Position numbers and translations under genes: made by a program
Source of the DNA: DASQZJ01 sp035638775
GTDB lineage: Bacteria > Pseudomonadota > Gammaproteobacteria > UBA5335 > SLRW01
Direction of reading: 5' to 3'
Length of the DNA stretch: 64,000 bases
NCBI GenBank assembly: GCA_035638775.1
Contig: DASQZJ010000003.1
Location: forward strand, 5,866 to 69,865
In this document: positions 17,222 to 26,034 of the stretch, piece by piece
How positions within the stretch are numbered: position 1 is the first letter of the stretch
How the letters are laid out: each line of letters begins with the position of its first letter
The notes under the pieces: generated by a model
The model's database searches: none
What the model was told of the DNA's origin: nothing
Seen by the model: only the letters and a program-made list of their open reading frames with translations

Positions 17222-18370
17222 TCAGCGGTCCTCGTCGGAGTCGGGAACGATGCGCATGCTGTCGTCGAAGGAGGTCGCATCGCCGGACTTGCGGCTCTCG
17301 AGCTTGATGCGCAGGCGCAGCTCGTTCTTGGAGTCCGCGTTGCGCAGGGCTTCCTCGTAGGTGATGCGATCGTCCTCGTAGAGCTGGAACAGGGCCTGAT
17401 CGAAGGTCACCATGCCCTGCTCGGTACCCTTGGCCATGATTTCCTTGATGTCGCTGACGGCGCCCTTGAAGATCAGGTCGGAGATCAGCGGCGTCCCCAG
17501 CATCACCTCGAAGGCCGCGATCCGCCCGCCCTCGCGGCGGGGGATCAGGCGCTGCGACAGCACCGCCTGGATGTTGAGCGACAGGTCCATCAGCACCTGT
17601 TCGCGGCGCTCTTCCGGGAACATGTTGATGATGCGCTCCAGCGCCTGGTTGGCGTTGTTGGCGTGCAGGGTGCACAGGCACAGGTGCCCGGTCTCGGAGA
17701 ACTGGATCGCGTACTCCATGGTATCCGTATCGCGCACCTCGCCGATGAGGATCACGTCCGGGGCCTGGCGCAGGGTATTCTTCAGCGCGATATGCCAGTT
17801 CTCGGTGTCCACTCCCACCTCGCGCTGGGTCACCACGCAGCTCCTGTGGGGGTGTACGTACTCGACCGGGTCCTCGATGGTGATGATGTGTCCGCGCGTG
17901 TTCTCGTTGCGGTAGCCCAGCATCGCGGCCAAGCTGGTGGACTTGCCGGACCCCGTCGCGCCCGCCAGGATCACCAGGCCGCGCTTGGTCATCACCACCT
18001 CCTTGAGGATCTCGGGCAGCAGCAGCTCCTCGAAAGTGGGGATGGAGGTGTTGATGGTGCGCAGCACCAGTCCCACGCGACCCATCTGCACGAACGCGTT
18101 CACGCGGAAGCGGCCGATGCCGCGGGGAGCGATGGCGAAGTTGCACTCCTTGGTCTGCTCGAACTCGCGCGTCTGGCGATCGTTCATGATCGCCCGGGCC
18201 ATGATCGCCGTCTGGTCCGGCGTGAACGGCTTCTCGGCCACCGGATTGAGGCTGCCGTCGATCTTGATCGCCGGCGGGAAGCCGGCGGTGATGAACAGGT
18301 CCGACCCGGCGCGCTTGACCATCATGCGCAGCAGGTTCTGCAGAATGCGTGCGGCCTCGTCGCGCTCCAT
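17222..18370 (-). CDS. pilU: Type IV pilus retraction accessory ATPase PilU
   Basis: PilU, 382 residues, is a cytoplasmic ATPase that assists PilT in pilus depolymerisation. It has the PilU opening LLRMMVKRAGSDLFITAGFPP, the CNFAIAPRGIGRFRVNAF stretch, Walker A GATGSGKSTS, IITIEDPVEYVHPHRSC, LIGEVRDTDTME and CTLHANNANQAL. The C-terminus is longer than usual and ends in an acidic tail. The ATG at 18370 overlaps the pilT stop by one base (TGATG), so translation is coupled. The gene order pilT-pilU matches Pseudomonas. Confidence 0.95.
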   Translation of the reverse strand: MERDEAARILQNLLRMMVKRAGSDLFITAGFPPAIKIDGSLNPVAEKPFTPDQTAIMARAIMNDRQTREFEQTKECNFAIAPRGIGRFRVNAFVQMGRVGLVLRTINTSIPTFEELLLPEILKEVVMTKRGLVILAGATGSGKSTSLAAMLGYRNENTRGHIITIEDPVEYVHPHRSCVVTQREVGVDTENWHIALKNTLRQAPDVILIGEVRDTDTMEYAIQFSETGHLCLCTLHANNANQALERIINMFPEERREQVLMDLSLNIQAVLSQRLIPRREGGRIAAFEVMLGTPLISDLIFKGAVSDIKEIMAKGTEQGMVTFDQALFQLYEDDRITYEEALRNADSKNELRLRIKLESRKSGDATSFDDSMRIVPDSDEDR

Positions 18371-19404
18371 CAGAAGGTTTCCTTGTTCACGGCCTTGGTG
18401 CGGGCGACCTCCCGGCTGACCGCGTTGCGCCGCACCAGCTCCTGGAGATTCTGGTCCAGGGTCTGCATCCCGGCGCCCTGGCCGGTCTGGATCGCCGAGT
18501 ACATCTGCGCGATCTTGCCCTCCCGGATCAGGTTGCGGATGGCCGGGGTGCCGATCATGATCTCGTGCGCCGCGATGCGTCCGCCGCCGGTCTTCTTCAG
18601 GAGGGTCTGGGAAATCACCGCCTGCAGCGACTCCGACAGCATGGCGCGGACCATGTCCTTCTCGGCCGCCGGGAACACGTCCACAATGCGGTCGATGGTC
18701 TTGGCCGCCGAGGTCGTGTGCAGGGTCCCGAACACCAGGTGCCCGGTCTCCGCCGCGGTCAGCGCCAGGCGGATGGTCTCGAGGTCACGCATCTCGCCCA
18801 CCAGGATCACGTCCGGGTCCTCGCGGAGCGCGCTGCGCAGGGCCTCGCTGAAGCCCAGCGTGTCGCGGTGCACCTCGCGCTGGTTGATCAGGCACTTCTT
18901 GCTGTCGTGCACGAACTCGATGGGATCCTCGATCGTCAGGATGTGCCCGGCCTGGTTCTCGTTGATGTAGTTGATGATCGCCGCCAGGGTGGTGGACTTG
19001 CCCGAGCCGGTCGGGCCGGTCACCAGGCACACGCCCCGGGGCTTCTCGGCGATGTCCCGGAAGATCGCGGGAGCGCCGAGATCCTCCAGCGACAGGATCT
19101 TCGAGGGGATCGTCCGGAACACCGCCCCCGAGCCCCGGTTGTGGTTGAAGGCGTTGACGCGGAAGCGCGCGAGATTGGGGATCTCGAACGAGAAGTCCGT
19201 CTCCATGAACTCCTCGAAGTCCTTGCGCTGCTTGTCGTTCATGATGTCGTAGACCAGATCGTGCGTGTCCTTCTGGTCCAGGGGCGGCAGGTTGATGCGG
19301 CGGATGTCGCCGTCGACCCGGATCATGGGCGGCAGGCCGGCCGACAGGTGCAGGTCCGATGCACCGTTCTTGACCGAAAACGCGAGCAGCTGAGCAATAT
19401 CCAT
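18370..19404 (-). CDS. pilT: Type IV pilus retraction ATPase PilT
   Basis: PilT, 344 residues, is the hexameric motor that retracts type IV pili and drives twitching and DNA uptake. Walker A GPTGSGKST lies at residues 130-138. The Asp box HILTIEDPIEFVH, Walker B ILVGEMRDLET and His box FGTLHTTSAAKT follow. The PilT-specific AIRNLIREGK stretch is near residue 290. The ATG at 19404 is divergent from yggS across a 116-base gap. It is the first gene of a three-ATPase operon. Confidence 0.97.
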   Translation of the reverse strand: MDIAQLLAFSVKNGASDLHLSAGLPPMIRVDGDIRRINLPPLDQKDTHDLVYDIMNDKQRKDFEEFMETDFSFEIPNLARFRVNAFNHNRGSGAVFRTIPSKILSLEDLGAPAIFRDIAEKPRGVCLVTGPTGSGKSTTLAAIINYINENQAGHILTIEDPIEFVHDSKKCLINQREVHRDTLGFSEALRSALREDPDVILVGEMRDLETIRLALTAAETGHLVFGTLHTTSAAKTIDRIVDVFPAAEKDMVRAMLSESLQAVISQTLLKKTGGGRIAAHEIMIGTPAIRNLIREGKIAQMYSAIQTGQGAGMQTLDQNLQELVRRNAVSREVARTKAVNKETF

Positions 19405-19520
19405 CGGAGTACCTTACAATTCGTTATTCTGGCGGGCCGGGAACGGTCGGGACGCGCCCGGGATCGTCGGGCCCGCGAAGCTCTCTGGCAAACATATCGG
19501 TAACGCCCGGGCCACGCAAT

Positions 19521-20222
19521 ATGACAGATGTCGCAGCACGGCTCGCCGCGACGAACGCGCGCATCAGGACGCTGGCCGGTCGCTGGGGGCGTGATCCGGC
19601 GGAGATCACGCTGCTGGCGGTGAGCAAGACCCACCCGGCCGCCGCGGTCCGCGAAGCGGCGACCGCGGGCCAGCGCCGCTTCGGCGAGAGCTATCTCCAG
19701 GAGGCCGTCCGCAAGATCGACACCCTGGCGGAGATGGAGCTGGAGTGGCACTTCATCGGCCCGCTGCAGTCGAACAAGACCCGCGACGTCGCGGCCCGTT
19801 TCGCCTGGGTGCACAGCGTGGACCGGCTCAAGATCGCCCGCCGCCTGAGTGAGCAACGGCCGGCGGCGCTGCCGCCACTGGATGTCTGCCTGCAGGTCAA
19901 CATCAGTGGCGAGCCCAGCAAGTCCGGAACCACCCCCGGGGCACTGCCGGACCTGGCGCAGGCCGTCGCGGACCTGCCCCGCCTGCGGCTGCGGGGCCTG
20001 ATGGCGATCCCGGCACCGGCCCGGGACCTCGAGCGGCAGCGCGAGCCCTATCGCCGGCTGCGCGAGGCCCGCGACGCCCTCGTCGCGCGGGGACTGGCGC
20101 TGGACACCCTGTCCATGGGCATGTCGGATGATCTCGAGGCGGCCATCGCCGAGGGCAGCACGCTGGTCCGCGTCGGTACGGCGATATTCGGCCCGCGCGA
20201 ACCGGCGGCCGATCCGGACTGA
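19521..20222 (+). CDS. yggS: YggS family pyridoxal-phosphate homeostasis protein
   Basis: YggS/PLPBP, 233 residues, is a single-domain fold-type III PLP protein that buffers pyridoxal phosphate and affects amino-acid balance. The PLP lysine is K36 in LLAVSKTHP. FGESYLQEA, the WHFIGPLQSNK block and LSMGMSDDLEAAI follow, and RVGTAIFGPR closes the fold. The ATG at 19521 has only a weak ribosome-binding site. It opens the yggS-proC-yggT-yggU run seen in Pseudomonas beside pilTU. Confidence 0.96.
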   Translation: MTDVAARLAATNARIRTLAGRWGRDPAEITLLAVSKTHPAAAVREAATAGQRRFGESYLQEAVRKIDTLAEMELEWHFIGPLQSNKTRDVAARFAWVHSVDRLKIARRLSEQRPAALPPLDVCLQVNISGEPSKSGTTPGALPDLAQAVADLPRLRLRGLMAIPAPARDLERQREPYRRLREARDALVARGLALDTLSMGMSDDLEAAIAEGSTLVRVGTAIFGPREPAADPD

Positions 20223-20361
20223 GTCGCCCGCGGGCCGCGATCCGCTGCACTGCGTCCCGGCGGCGCGCCGCATCTCCGCCGCCGTGGCGTTTGCTCTCGC
20301 CGCGTTAGTACAATGAGCGCCATTTTACGCCGCGAGCAGACCCGGGGAGGGACCGGAATCC

Positions 20362-21207
20362 ATGACCGAGGCCAACCGCATCGCCTTCATCGGCGGGGGC
20401 AACATGGCGACCAGCCTGGTCGGAGGCCTGGTCGCGGGGGGACATCCGCCGACCGCCATCGTCGTGGCCGAGCCCCGCGAGGGAGCCCGCAAGGCGCTGC
20501 AGCAGCGCTTCCGGGTCGGGACCACGGCAGACAACGCCGAAGCCGTGCAGGGCGCGGACGCCGTGGTGCTGGCGGTCAAACCGCAGGTCCTCGAGGAAGT
20601 CGCCACGGCGCTCGCCGGGGCGCTGGGAGAACGGCCCGGGCCGGTGGTGATCTCGATCGCCGCCGGTTTGCGCAGCGACGACATCGAGCGCTGGCTGGGC
20701 GGCGAACGCCCGGTGGTGCGCGCCATGCCCAACACCCCGGCACTGCTCGGCGCCGGTGCCTCCGCGCTGTACGCCAATGCCCGGGTCGACCGGCGGCAAC
20801 AGGGCATCGCGGCCGGCATCCTGGAAAGCGCCGGCATCGTGGTCTGGCTGGACGACGAGGCGCGGATGAACGTGGTCACGGCGCTGTCGGGCAGCGGCCC
20901 CGCCTATTTCTTCCTGGTCATGGAGGCGATGCAGAACGCCGCCACCGAGTGCGGCCTCGCGCCCGACACCGCCCGCCGGTTGTGCCAGCAGACCGCGCTC
21001 GGGGCGGCCCGCATGGCAATCGAAAGCGGCGAGGACGTGTCGACGCTGCGCGAGCGCGTCACCTCGCCCGGGGGGACGACGGAGCGCGGCATCGAGGCGC
21101 TGGAGAGCGCCGGCCTGCGCGACGCCTTCCGCGAGGCCATCGCCGCGGCGGCCGCGCGCGCCGGCGAGCTGGCCGAGACGCTCGGGGGCGGTGGGCCGCA
21201 GACTTAG
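20362..21207 (+). CDS. proC: Pyrroline-5-carboxylate reductase ProC
   Basis: ProC, 281 residues, is the last enzyme of proline synthesis and reduces pyrroline-5-carboxylate with NAD(P)H. The N-terminal IAFIGGGNMATSLVGGL nucleotide motif and VVLAVKPQVL are present, as are VVRAMPNTPALLGAGASAL, SGSGPAYFF and the C-terminal signature VTSPGGTTERGIEALE. Length is typical. The ATG at 20362 has GGAGGG upstream. A possible -10 TACAAT lies at 20309-20314, so the gene may have its own promoter in the 139-base gap after yggS. Confidence 0.97.
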   Translation: MTEANRIAFIGGGNMATSLVGGLVAGGHPPTAIVVAEPREGARKALQQRFRVGTTADNAEAVQGADAVVLAVKPQVLEEVATALAGALGERPGPVVISIAAGLRSDDIERWLGGERPVVRAMPNTPALLGAGASALYANARVDRRQQGIAAGILESAGIVVWLDDEARMNVVTALSGSGPAYFFLVMEAMQNAATECGLAPDTARRLCQQTALGAARMAIESGEDVSTLRERVTSPGGTTERGIEALESAGLRDAFREAIAAAAARAGELAETLGGGGPQT

Positions 21208-21270
21208 CACGACGATACATCGCCGCGAGGGGCCGTTTACCCGCCGTGGCGATCCGGGGAAGGAGTCCGA

Positions 21271-21831
21271 ATGGGCAGCAGCTACTGGCAGAATCCGATC
21301 GTATTCCTGGTGCAGATCGCCTTCATGCTCTACATCCTGGCGGTGATGCTGCGGTTTCTGCTGCAGCTGGTGCGCGCCGACGCCTTCAATCCGCTGGCGC
21401 AGTTCCTGCTGCGCGTCACCGAGCCCGTGCTTCGCCCGCTGCGCCGCCTGATACCGGGCACGCGGCGTTTCGACACGGCCTCGGTCGTGTTCATGTACGT
21501 CCTGGAATTCGCGAGCCTGGAGGCCGTGCTTGCGATTCGCGGGATGACCGGGATGGCGCCGACTCCGTACCTGCTGCTGGCGGCGCTGGTCAATGTGGTG
21601 GTGCTGCTGCTCAATCTCTACCTGTTCACCATCCTCATCCAGGTCATTCTCAGCTGGGTCAGCCCGGGGGCCTACAACCCGGCGCTGTCGGTGCTCTACA
21701 GCATCAACGAGCCCCTGCTCGAACAGGCCCGGCGCCTGATCCCGCCGCTGGGAGGCATCGACTTCTCCCCCCTGCTGGTGCTGGTCGCCATCGAGGTGAT
21801 CAAGATGCTGATCGCGCCGTTCGGAACCTGA
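21271..21831 (+). CDS. yggT: YggT family membrane protein
   Basis: A 186-residue inner-membrane protein with two copies of the YggT repeat, each a pair of hydrophobic helices with a conserved linker. These linkers are NPLAQFLLRVTEPVLRPLRRLIP in the first half and NPALSVLYSINEPLLEQARRLIP in the second. Relatives support cell-shape or osmotic adaptation and chloroplast cytochrome assembly; the bacterial role is not settled. GGAG precedes the ATG at 21271. The next gene starts two bases after its stop, so the two are coupled. Confidence 0.92.
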   Translation: MGSSYWQNPIVFLVQIAFMLYILAVMLRFLLQLVRADAFNPLAQFLLRVTEPVLRPLRRLIPGTRRFDTASVVFMYVLEFASLEAVLAIRGMTGMAPTPYLLLAALVNVVVLLLNLYLFTILIQVILSWVSPGAYNPALSVLYSINEPLLEQARRLIPPLGGIDFSPLLVLVAIEVIKMLIAPFGT

Positions 21832-21832
21832 G

Positions 21833-22144
21833 ATGCCCGGCCGGCGGGCGGGCACGGATCCTCCCTGGTGCCGGCGTGACGGCGGGACGCTGTTGCTCGA
21901 GCTGTACGTGCAGCCGGGCGCCAGGGCCACCGGCCCGGCCGGCATGCACGGCGGCCGGCTGAAGTTGCGCATCGCGGCGCCGGCGCGCGACGGGCGCGCC
22001 AACGACGCCCTGATCCGGCTGATCTCGGACCGCCTCGGGGTCCCGGCCGGCCGGGTACGGCTGGTGCGCGGGCACCGCGGCCGGAACAAGACGGTCGCCG
22101 TCGCCGGCGCCACCGGGCCGCCGGAGGCGCTGGCGGAAGGCTGA
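21833..22144 (+). CDS. yggU: DUF167 (YggU) family protein
   Basis: A 103-residue DUF167 protein of unknown function. The family core is present: LLELYVQPGARAT, then LKLRIAAPARDGRAN, then a C-terminal LVRGHRGRNKTV stretch. The ATG at 21833 is one base after the yggT stop. The yggT-yggU pair is conserved widely in gammaproteobacteria, which supports the call more than any known activity. Confidence 0.9.
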   Translation: MPGRRAGTDPPWCRRDGGTLLLELYVQPGARATGPAGMHGGRLKLRIAAPARDGRANDALIRLISDRLGVPAGRVRLVRGHRGRNKTVAVAGATGPPEALAEG

Positions 22145-22297
22145 GCCGCCGCGTGGCGCGGGGCCGGCGCGGACTTGCGGGGACCCCGGGCTCCCATTAG
22201 GCTGCATCTCTCGCGCCGCGGTCGCGGGGGAGGCACGCACGGTCCGGGTGCCGGGGCCCGGAGCACCAGCAGGGAGCGGCAAGCGCAACCGCACACC

Positions 22298-23443
22298 ATG
22301 GCCAAGACGTTACCCAGTGATTCGGCGGGGCTGGTCGCCCCCAGGAAGCTTCATTTCGACGAGCCGCTCCGGCTGGACTGCGGCGAGGTGCTGCCGTCCT
22401 ACGACCTGGTGTACGAGAGCTACGGCGAGCTGAACGCCGAGCACAGCAACGCCATCCTGGTGTGCCACGCCCTCTCCGGGGACCATCACGCCGCCGGCTA
22501 CCACAGCCTCGAGGACCGCAAGCCGGGCTGGTGGGAGAACTGCATCGGCCCGGGCAAGCCCATCGACACCCGGCGCTTCTTCGTGGTCTGCCCCAACAAC
22601 CTCGGCAGCTGTCGTGGCTCGACCGGCCCCAATACCATCAACCCGGAGACCGGCCGCTACTACGGGCCCGACTTCCCCGTCGTCACTTGCGCCGACTGGG
22701 TGCGGAGCCAGGCCCGGCTGGGCGAACGGCTGGGCATCCACAAGTGGGCGGCCGTGGTCGGCGGCAGCCTCGGCGGCATGCAGGTGATGCAGTGGGCGAT
22801 CGACTACGGCGACCGCCTTCGGCACGCGATCGTGATCGCGGCGGCGCCGAAGCTCTCGGCCCAGAACATCGCCTTCAACGAGGTCGCCCGGCAGGCGATC
22901 CTTTCGGACCCGGATTTCCACGCGGGGCGCTACTACGACCACGGCGTGGTTCCGCGCCGCGGCCTGATGCTGGCCCGCATGCTGGGCCACATCACCTACC
23001 TCTCGGAAAACTCGATGCGCGACCGGTTCGGACGCGAGCTTCGCGAGGGCAAGCTGTCCTTCGGCTTCGACGTCGAGTTCCAGGTCGAGAGCTATCTGCG
23101 CTACCAGGGACGCTCCTTCGTCGACCGCTTCGACGCCAACACCTATCTGCTGATGACCAAGGCGCTGGACTACTTCGACCCCGCCCACGCCTACGACGAC
23201 GACCTGGCGCGCGCCTTCGCGCGCACCGCGGCCGAGTTCCTGGTGGTCTCCTTCAGCAGCGACTGGCGCTTTTCGGCGGCCCGCTCGCGGGAGATCGTCA
23301 AGGCCCTGCTCGACGCGGACAAGAACGTCTCCTACGCGGAAATCCAGTCGCACCTGGGGCACGACGACTTCCTGATGCCCATCCCCCAGTACATCGAGGT
23401 GCTCGGGGGCTACCTGGACCGGATCGCGACGGAGGTCGGCTGA
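22298..23443 (+). CDS. metX: Homoserine O-acyltransferase MetX
   Basis: MetX, 381 residues, is an alpha/beta-hydrolase-fold enzyme that acylates homoserine at the first committed step of methionine synthesis. The nucleophile S157 lies in VVGGSLGGMQ, the acid in FSSDWRFS and the histidine in LGHDDF. Gammaproteobacterial MetX proteins that sit next to metW often use succinyl-CoA rather than acetyl-CoA; sequence alone does not decide it here. The ATG at 22298 fits the family start. metW follows after one base. No SAM riboswitch could be recognised in the 153-base leader region. Confidence 0.95.
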   Translation: MAKTLPSDSAGLVAPRKLHFDEPLRLDCGEVLPSYDLVYESYGELNAEHSNAILVCHALSGDHHAAGYHSLEDRKPGWWENCIGPGKPIDTRRFFVVCPNNLGSCRGSTGPNTINPETGRYYGPDFPVVTCADWVRSQARLGERLGIHKWAAVVGGSLGGMQVMQWAIDYGDRLRHAIVIAAAPKLSAQNIAFNEVARQAILSDPDFHAGRYYDHGVVPRRGLMLARMLGHITYLSENSMRDRFGRELREGKLSFGFDVEFQVESYLRYQGRSFVDRFDANTYLLMTKALDYFDPAHAYDDDLARAFARTAAEFLVVSFSSDWRFSAARSREIVKALLDADKNVSYAEIQSHLGHDDFLMPIPQYIEVLGGYLDRIATEVG

Positions 23444-23444
23444 C

Positions 23445-24062
23445 ATGGCGCTGCGTCCGGACCTCGAGATCATCGGCCGCTGGATCCGTCCGGGCTCGCG
23501 GGTACTGGACCTCGGCTGCGGGGACGGCACCCTGCTGCGCCATCTGCACGACGCCGCCGGCGTCACCGGCTACGGCCTGGAGATCGACCCCGACAACGTC
23601 AGCCGGGCCGTCCGCACGGGAATCAACGTGATCCAGATGGACCTCGACCTGGGCCTCGGCGACTTCGAGACCGACTCCTTCGACTACGTGGTGATGACGC
23701 ACGCGATCCAGGTGGTGCACCACCCGGAGCGGCTGCTGGAGGAGATGCTCCGGGTGGGCAGCGAGGGCATCGTCACGTTCCCCAACTTCGGGCACTGGAA
23801 GAGCCGCCTGCAGCTCGGGCTCGCCGGCCGCATGCCGGTATCCCGGGCCCTGCCGTCGCAGTGGTACGACACGCCCAATATCCACCTGTGCACGGTCCGG
23901 GACTTCGAGACCCTGTGCCGGGAAAAGAACATCCAGATCCTCAACCGCACCATGGTGGATCACCGGCACCATACCGGGCGCTGGATGCAGACGGTGCCCA
24001 ACCTGATGGGCGAGATCGCGCTCTACAGCCTGCGCCAGCGCGAGCCGCTGCCGGCGGACTGA
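23445..24062 (+). CDS. metW: Methionine biosynthesis protein MetW
   Basis: MetW, 205 residues, is a SAM-methyltransferase-fold partner of MetX that is needed for its activity in several proteobacteria. It opens with RPDLEIIGRWIRPGSRVLDLGCGDG and has VVMTHAIQVVHHPERLL and the characteristic TFPNFGHWKSRLQL and WYDTPNIHLCT stretches. It starts one base after metX. Its stop is 20 bases from the convergent TerB gene. Confidence 0.95.
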   Translation: MALRPDLEIIGRWIRPGSRVLDLGCGDGTLLRHLHDAAGVTGYGLEIDPDNVSRAVRTGINVIQMDLDLGLGDFETDSFDYVVMTHAIQVVHHPERLLEEMLRVGSEGIVTFPNFGHWKSRLQLGLAGRMPVSRALPSQWYDTPNIHLCTVRDFETLCREKNIQILNRTMVDHRHHTGRWMQTVPNLMGEIALYSLRQREPLPAD

Positions 24063-24082
24063 CCGGTCGGGGCGGCGATCCG

Positions 24083-24535
24083 TCAGGAAGTCTCGCTCTG
24101 TACCTTCAGCTTGATCGCGATGAAGTCCTGGTGGGGCATATACAGCAGCTCCGCGACCTTGCGCACGAGCGCCTCCTCGTACTTGTTCAGGCGCCCGTCC
24201 GCGTAGGCGGTGCGCCACAGCATCGCCAGCAGCTCCCGCTTCTCGTCCATGCTGAAGTTCGCGTGGATCAGGGACGTGAACTCGTACAGGGAGGTGGCGT
24301 CGTCGGCGCGCTCGTCGGCCAGCTCGAGCAGCCGGGCCGTCTGCTCCCGGGTGAGCGAGAAGTGCTCCGCCAGCAGGCGCGCAACCGTGTGCTGCTCGTC
24401 CGCGTCCGTGCGCGCATCGGCGCGTTCCATTTCCACCATCAGCGCCGCGCAGGCCACGCGCAGGCGCTCGTCGAGGTCGGCCTCGCTGTCGCGGCCGGCA
24501 TGTTCGGTGAAGAATTCCTTGAGGTGCTGCAGCAT
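24083..24535 (-). CDS. TerB family tellurite-resistance-like protein
   Basis: A 150-residue helical protein of the TerB family. The two-fold pattern of acidic metal-binding positions is visible around ERADARTDADEQ and TAYADGRLNKYEE, the typical TerB sites. Stand-alone TerB proteins are common and are not proof of tellurite resistance. The ATG at 24535 (MLQHLKEFF) is the family start; an open extension to 24604 lacks similarity. It is convergent to metW, and 133 bases separate it from the outer-membrane protein gene upstream. Confidence 0.82.
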   Translation of the reverse strand: MLQHLKEFFTEHAGRDSEADLDERLRVACAALMVEMERADARTDADEQHTVARLLAEHFSLTREQTARLLELADERADDATSLYEFTSLIHANFSMDEKRELLAMLWRTAYADGRLNKYEEALVRKVAELLYMPHQDFIAIKLKVQSETS

Positions 24536-24668
24536 ACGATCCGGTTGCTTGCGGGGAAGGGCGGACCCGCCGGGCGGCGGAGACGGCCGCCACCCGGGGA
24601 TCATACCACGCCGTCCCCTCGGTGAGGCGACGCACGCGGGCGCGCAGGGTTCAACCTTCCCCTGCCGC

Positions 24669-25391
24669 TCAGAAACCGAAGCCCAGCTTCGCGCTGTAGG
24701 TGTTCACACTGCCCGTGCGGTCGATCTCGAGGGTCAGGCTCGCGGGTATCAGGCTCAGCCGTACGCCGCCGAACACGTGGGACTGGTTGAGCGTCTCCTC
24801 GTGCAGGCCCGCCTGGGCCGCGCTGCCTTCCGGGGTGCTGTGCACCCAGACGCGGCCGACCCCGGCATACGGCGTCAGGAAAGCGAAGCCCTTGGACACG
24901 GAAAGGTCCAGCGCCCGGGTGTTGAAATGCAGCTGGCTCACCCCGTCCAGGCGCGTATAGGAGCCGCGGATCCCGACCGCGGGGGTGAGCGGCCCGCCCT
25001 GCACCAGGGCGTAGCGGAGCTCGGCACCGAATGCATTGATATTGCTGCCCGGGACGGTGCTGTAGAAAGCGCCCACGTCGAACCCGAACGGCAGGCCCTT
25101 GCTGGCACGGATGCGGGCCGTCGGGACGCCGCTGACACTGCTGCCGGTGGCCTGCTTCCAGGCCGCGTCGCTCCGGATCCGGGTGTAGCTGGCGTCGACG
25201 CCGAGGCTGAACCCCAGGGTGCCCTCGGGCGCCGACGGCTGCAGCTGCTTGTAGCTGAGCACGCCGCCGAGGTCCTCCGACAGGCCCCGGAACTGGCTCT
25301 GGCTCAGCTGGTCGACGTGATCGACGCTGCTCGCGTGCGCCATGGGAACGGCCAGCGTCATGGCGGCCAGCAGCGCGAGTGCGTAGCGCAT
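24669..25391 (-). CDS. Predicted outer-membrane beta-barrel protein
   Basis: A 240-residue exported protein. Residues 1-22 are a signal peptide (MRYALALLAAMTLAVPMAHA). The rest shows alternating hydrophobic and polar strands rich in Gly, Ser, Thr and aromatics, with the last residue a phenylalanine (KLGFGF), as in Bam-assembled barrels. It resembles DUF6588- or autotransporter-barrel-like proteins, but I cannot name a family. The ATG at 25391 has GGAGGAGA upstream, a perfect complement to the anti-Shine-Dalgarno stretch of the two small RNAs at 33764 and 34152. Confidence 0.7.
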   Translation of the reverse strand: MRYALALLAAMTLAVPMAHASSVDHVDQLSQSQFRGLSEDLGGVLSYKQLQPSAPEGTLGFSLGVDASYTRIRSDAAWKQATGSSVSGVPTARIRASKGLPFGFDVGAFYSTVPGSNINAFGAELRYALVQGGPLTPAVGIRGSYTRLDGVSQLHFNTRALDLSVSKGFAFLTPYAGVGRVWVHSTPEGSAAQAGLHEETLNQSHVFGGVRLSLIPASLTLEIDRTGSVNTYSAKLGFGF

Positions 25392-25512
25392 GGTTCTCTC
25401 CTCCCTTCTTGTTGCCGCCCGGCGGGCGATGCTCCGCGGCTGCTCCGCCGCCATTCCCCGACAGACACGCCCGCGCGTACCGGCGCGTTCCGGGTCCCGC
25501 GCCCGGCGATCC

Positions 25513-26034
25513 TCAGCTTTCGCGCAGGCGCGGCATCAGCTCGGCCAGGTTGCAGGGCCGGTTGCCGATGTCGAGCTGCTCCCGTATCAGGCGATCCCAG
25601 CCGGTGCGGCACGCACCGGTCGAGCCCGGCAGGCAGAACACCACGGTGCCGTTCGCGACGCCGGCGATCGCGCGCGACTGCAATGCGGAGGTGCCGATCT
25701 CGTCGAACGAGATCGCACGGAATACCTCGCCGAAGCCATCGATCATCTTGTCCAGCAGCGGAGTGACGGCTTCCGGGGTGCCGTCCCGTCCCGTCAGGCC
25801 AGTGCCGCCCGTGCTGAGTACGACCTCGACGCGCTCGTCCGTGATCCAGCGCGACACCTCGGCACGGATGCGGTAGATGTCGTCCGGCACGATGCAGCGC
25901 TCGATCACCCGGTGGCCGGCCTGCTCCGCGCGCTCCGCCAGGGTGTCCCCGGAGGTGTCGTTCTCGGCGCTGCGGGTGTCCGAAACGGTCATGATCACGA
26001 CGCCCAGGGAGGCGCCGACCTGTTGCTCAGCCAT
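25513..26034 (-). CDS. moaB: Molybdenum cofactor biosynthesis protein MoaB
   Basis: A 173-residue MogA/MoaB-type protein that adenylylates molybdopterin. It shows VVIMTVSDTRSAENDTSGDTL, VVLSTGGTGLTGRDGTPEAV and VFCLPGSTGACRTGWDRLI, which together form the MPT-binding fold; the LSTGGTG loop is diagnostic. The length fits MoaB. The ATG at 26034 has GAAGG six bases upstream, better than the ATG at 26040. It overlaps the hydrolase gene upstream by 8 bases. No molybdoenzyme is seen in the window. Confidence 0.92.
   Translation of the reverse strand: MAEQQVGASLGVVIMTVSDTRSAENDTSGDTLAERAEQAGHRVIERCIVPDDIYRIRAEVSRWITDERVEVVLSTGGTGLTGRDGTPEAVTPLLDKMIDGFGEVFRAISFDEIGTSALQSRAIAGVANGTVVFCLPGSTGACRTGWDRLIREQLDIGNRPCNLAELMPRLRES

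Noticed and set aside
16137..18146. A 669-residue fusion protein covering the third PilT-type gene and part of pilU
   Set aside because: The upstream part is an out-of-frame reading of pilU. The ATG at 17198 with a GGAGGG site gives the normal family length.
22145..22297. SAM or SAH riboswitch before metX
   Set aside because: No conserved core of a known SAM or SAH class could be recognised in the 153-base leader. A covariance search is needed to exclude a divergent one.
24083..24535. Tellurite resistance operon
   Set aside because: Only a single TerB-like gene is present. No terA, terC, terD or terZ genes lie nearby.
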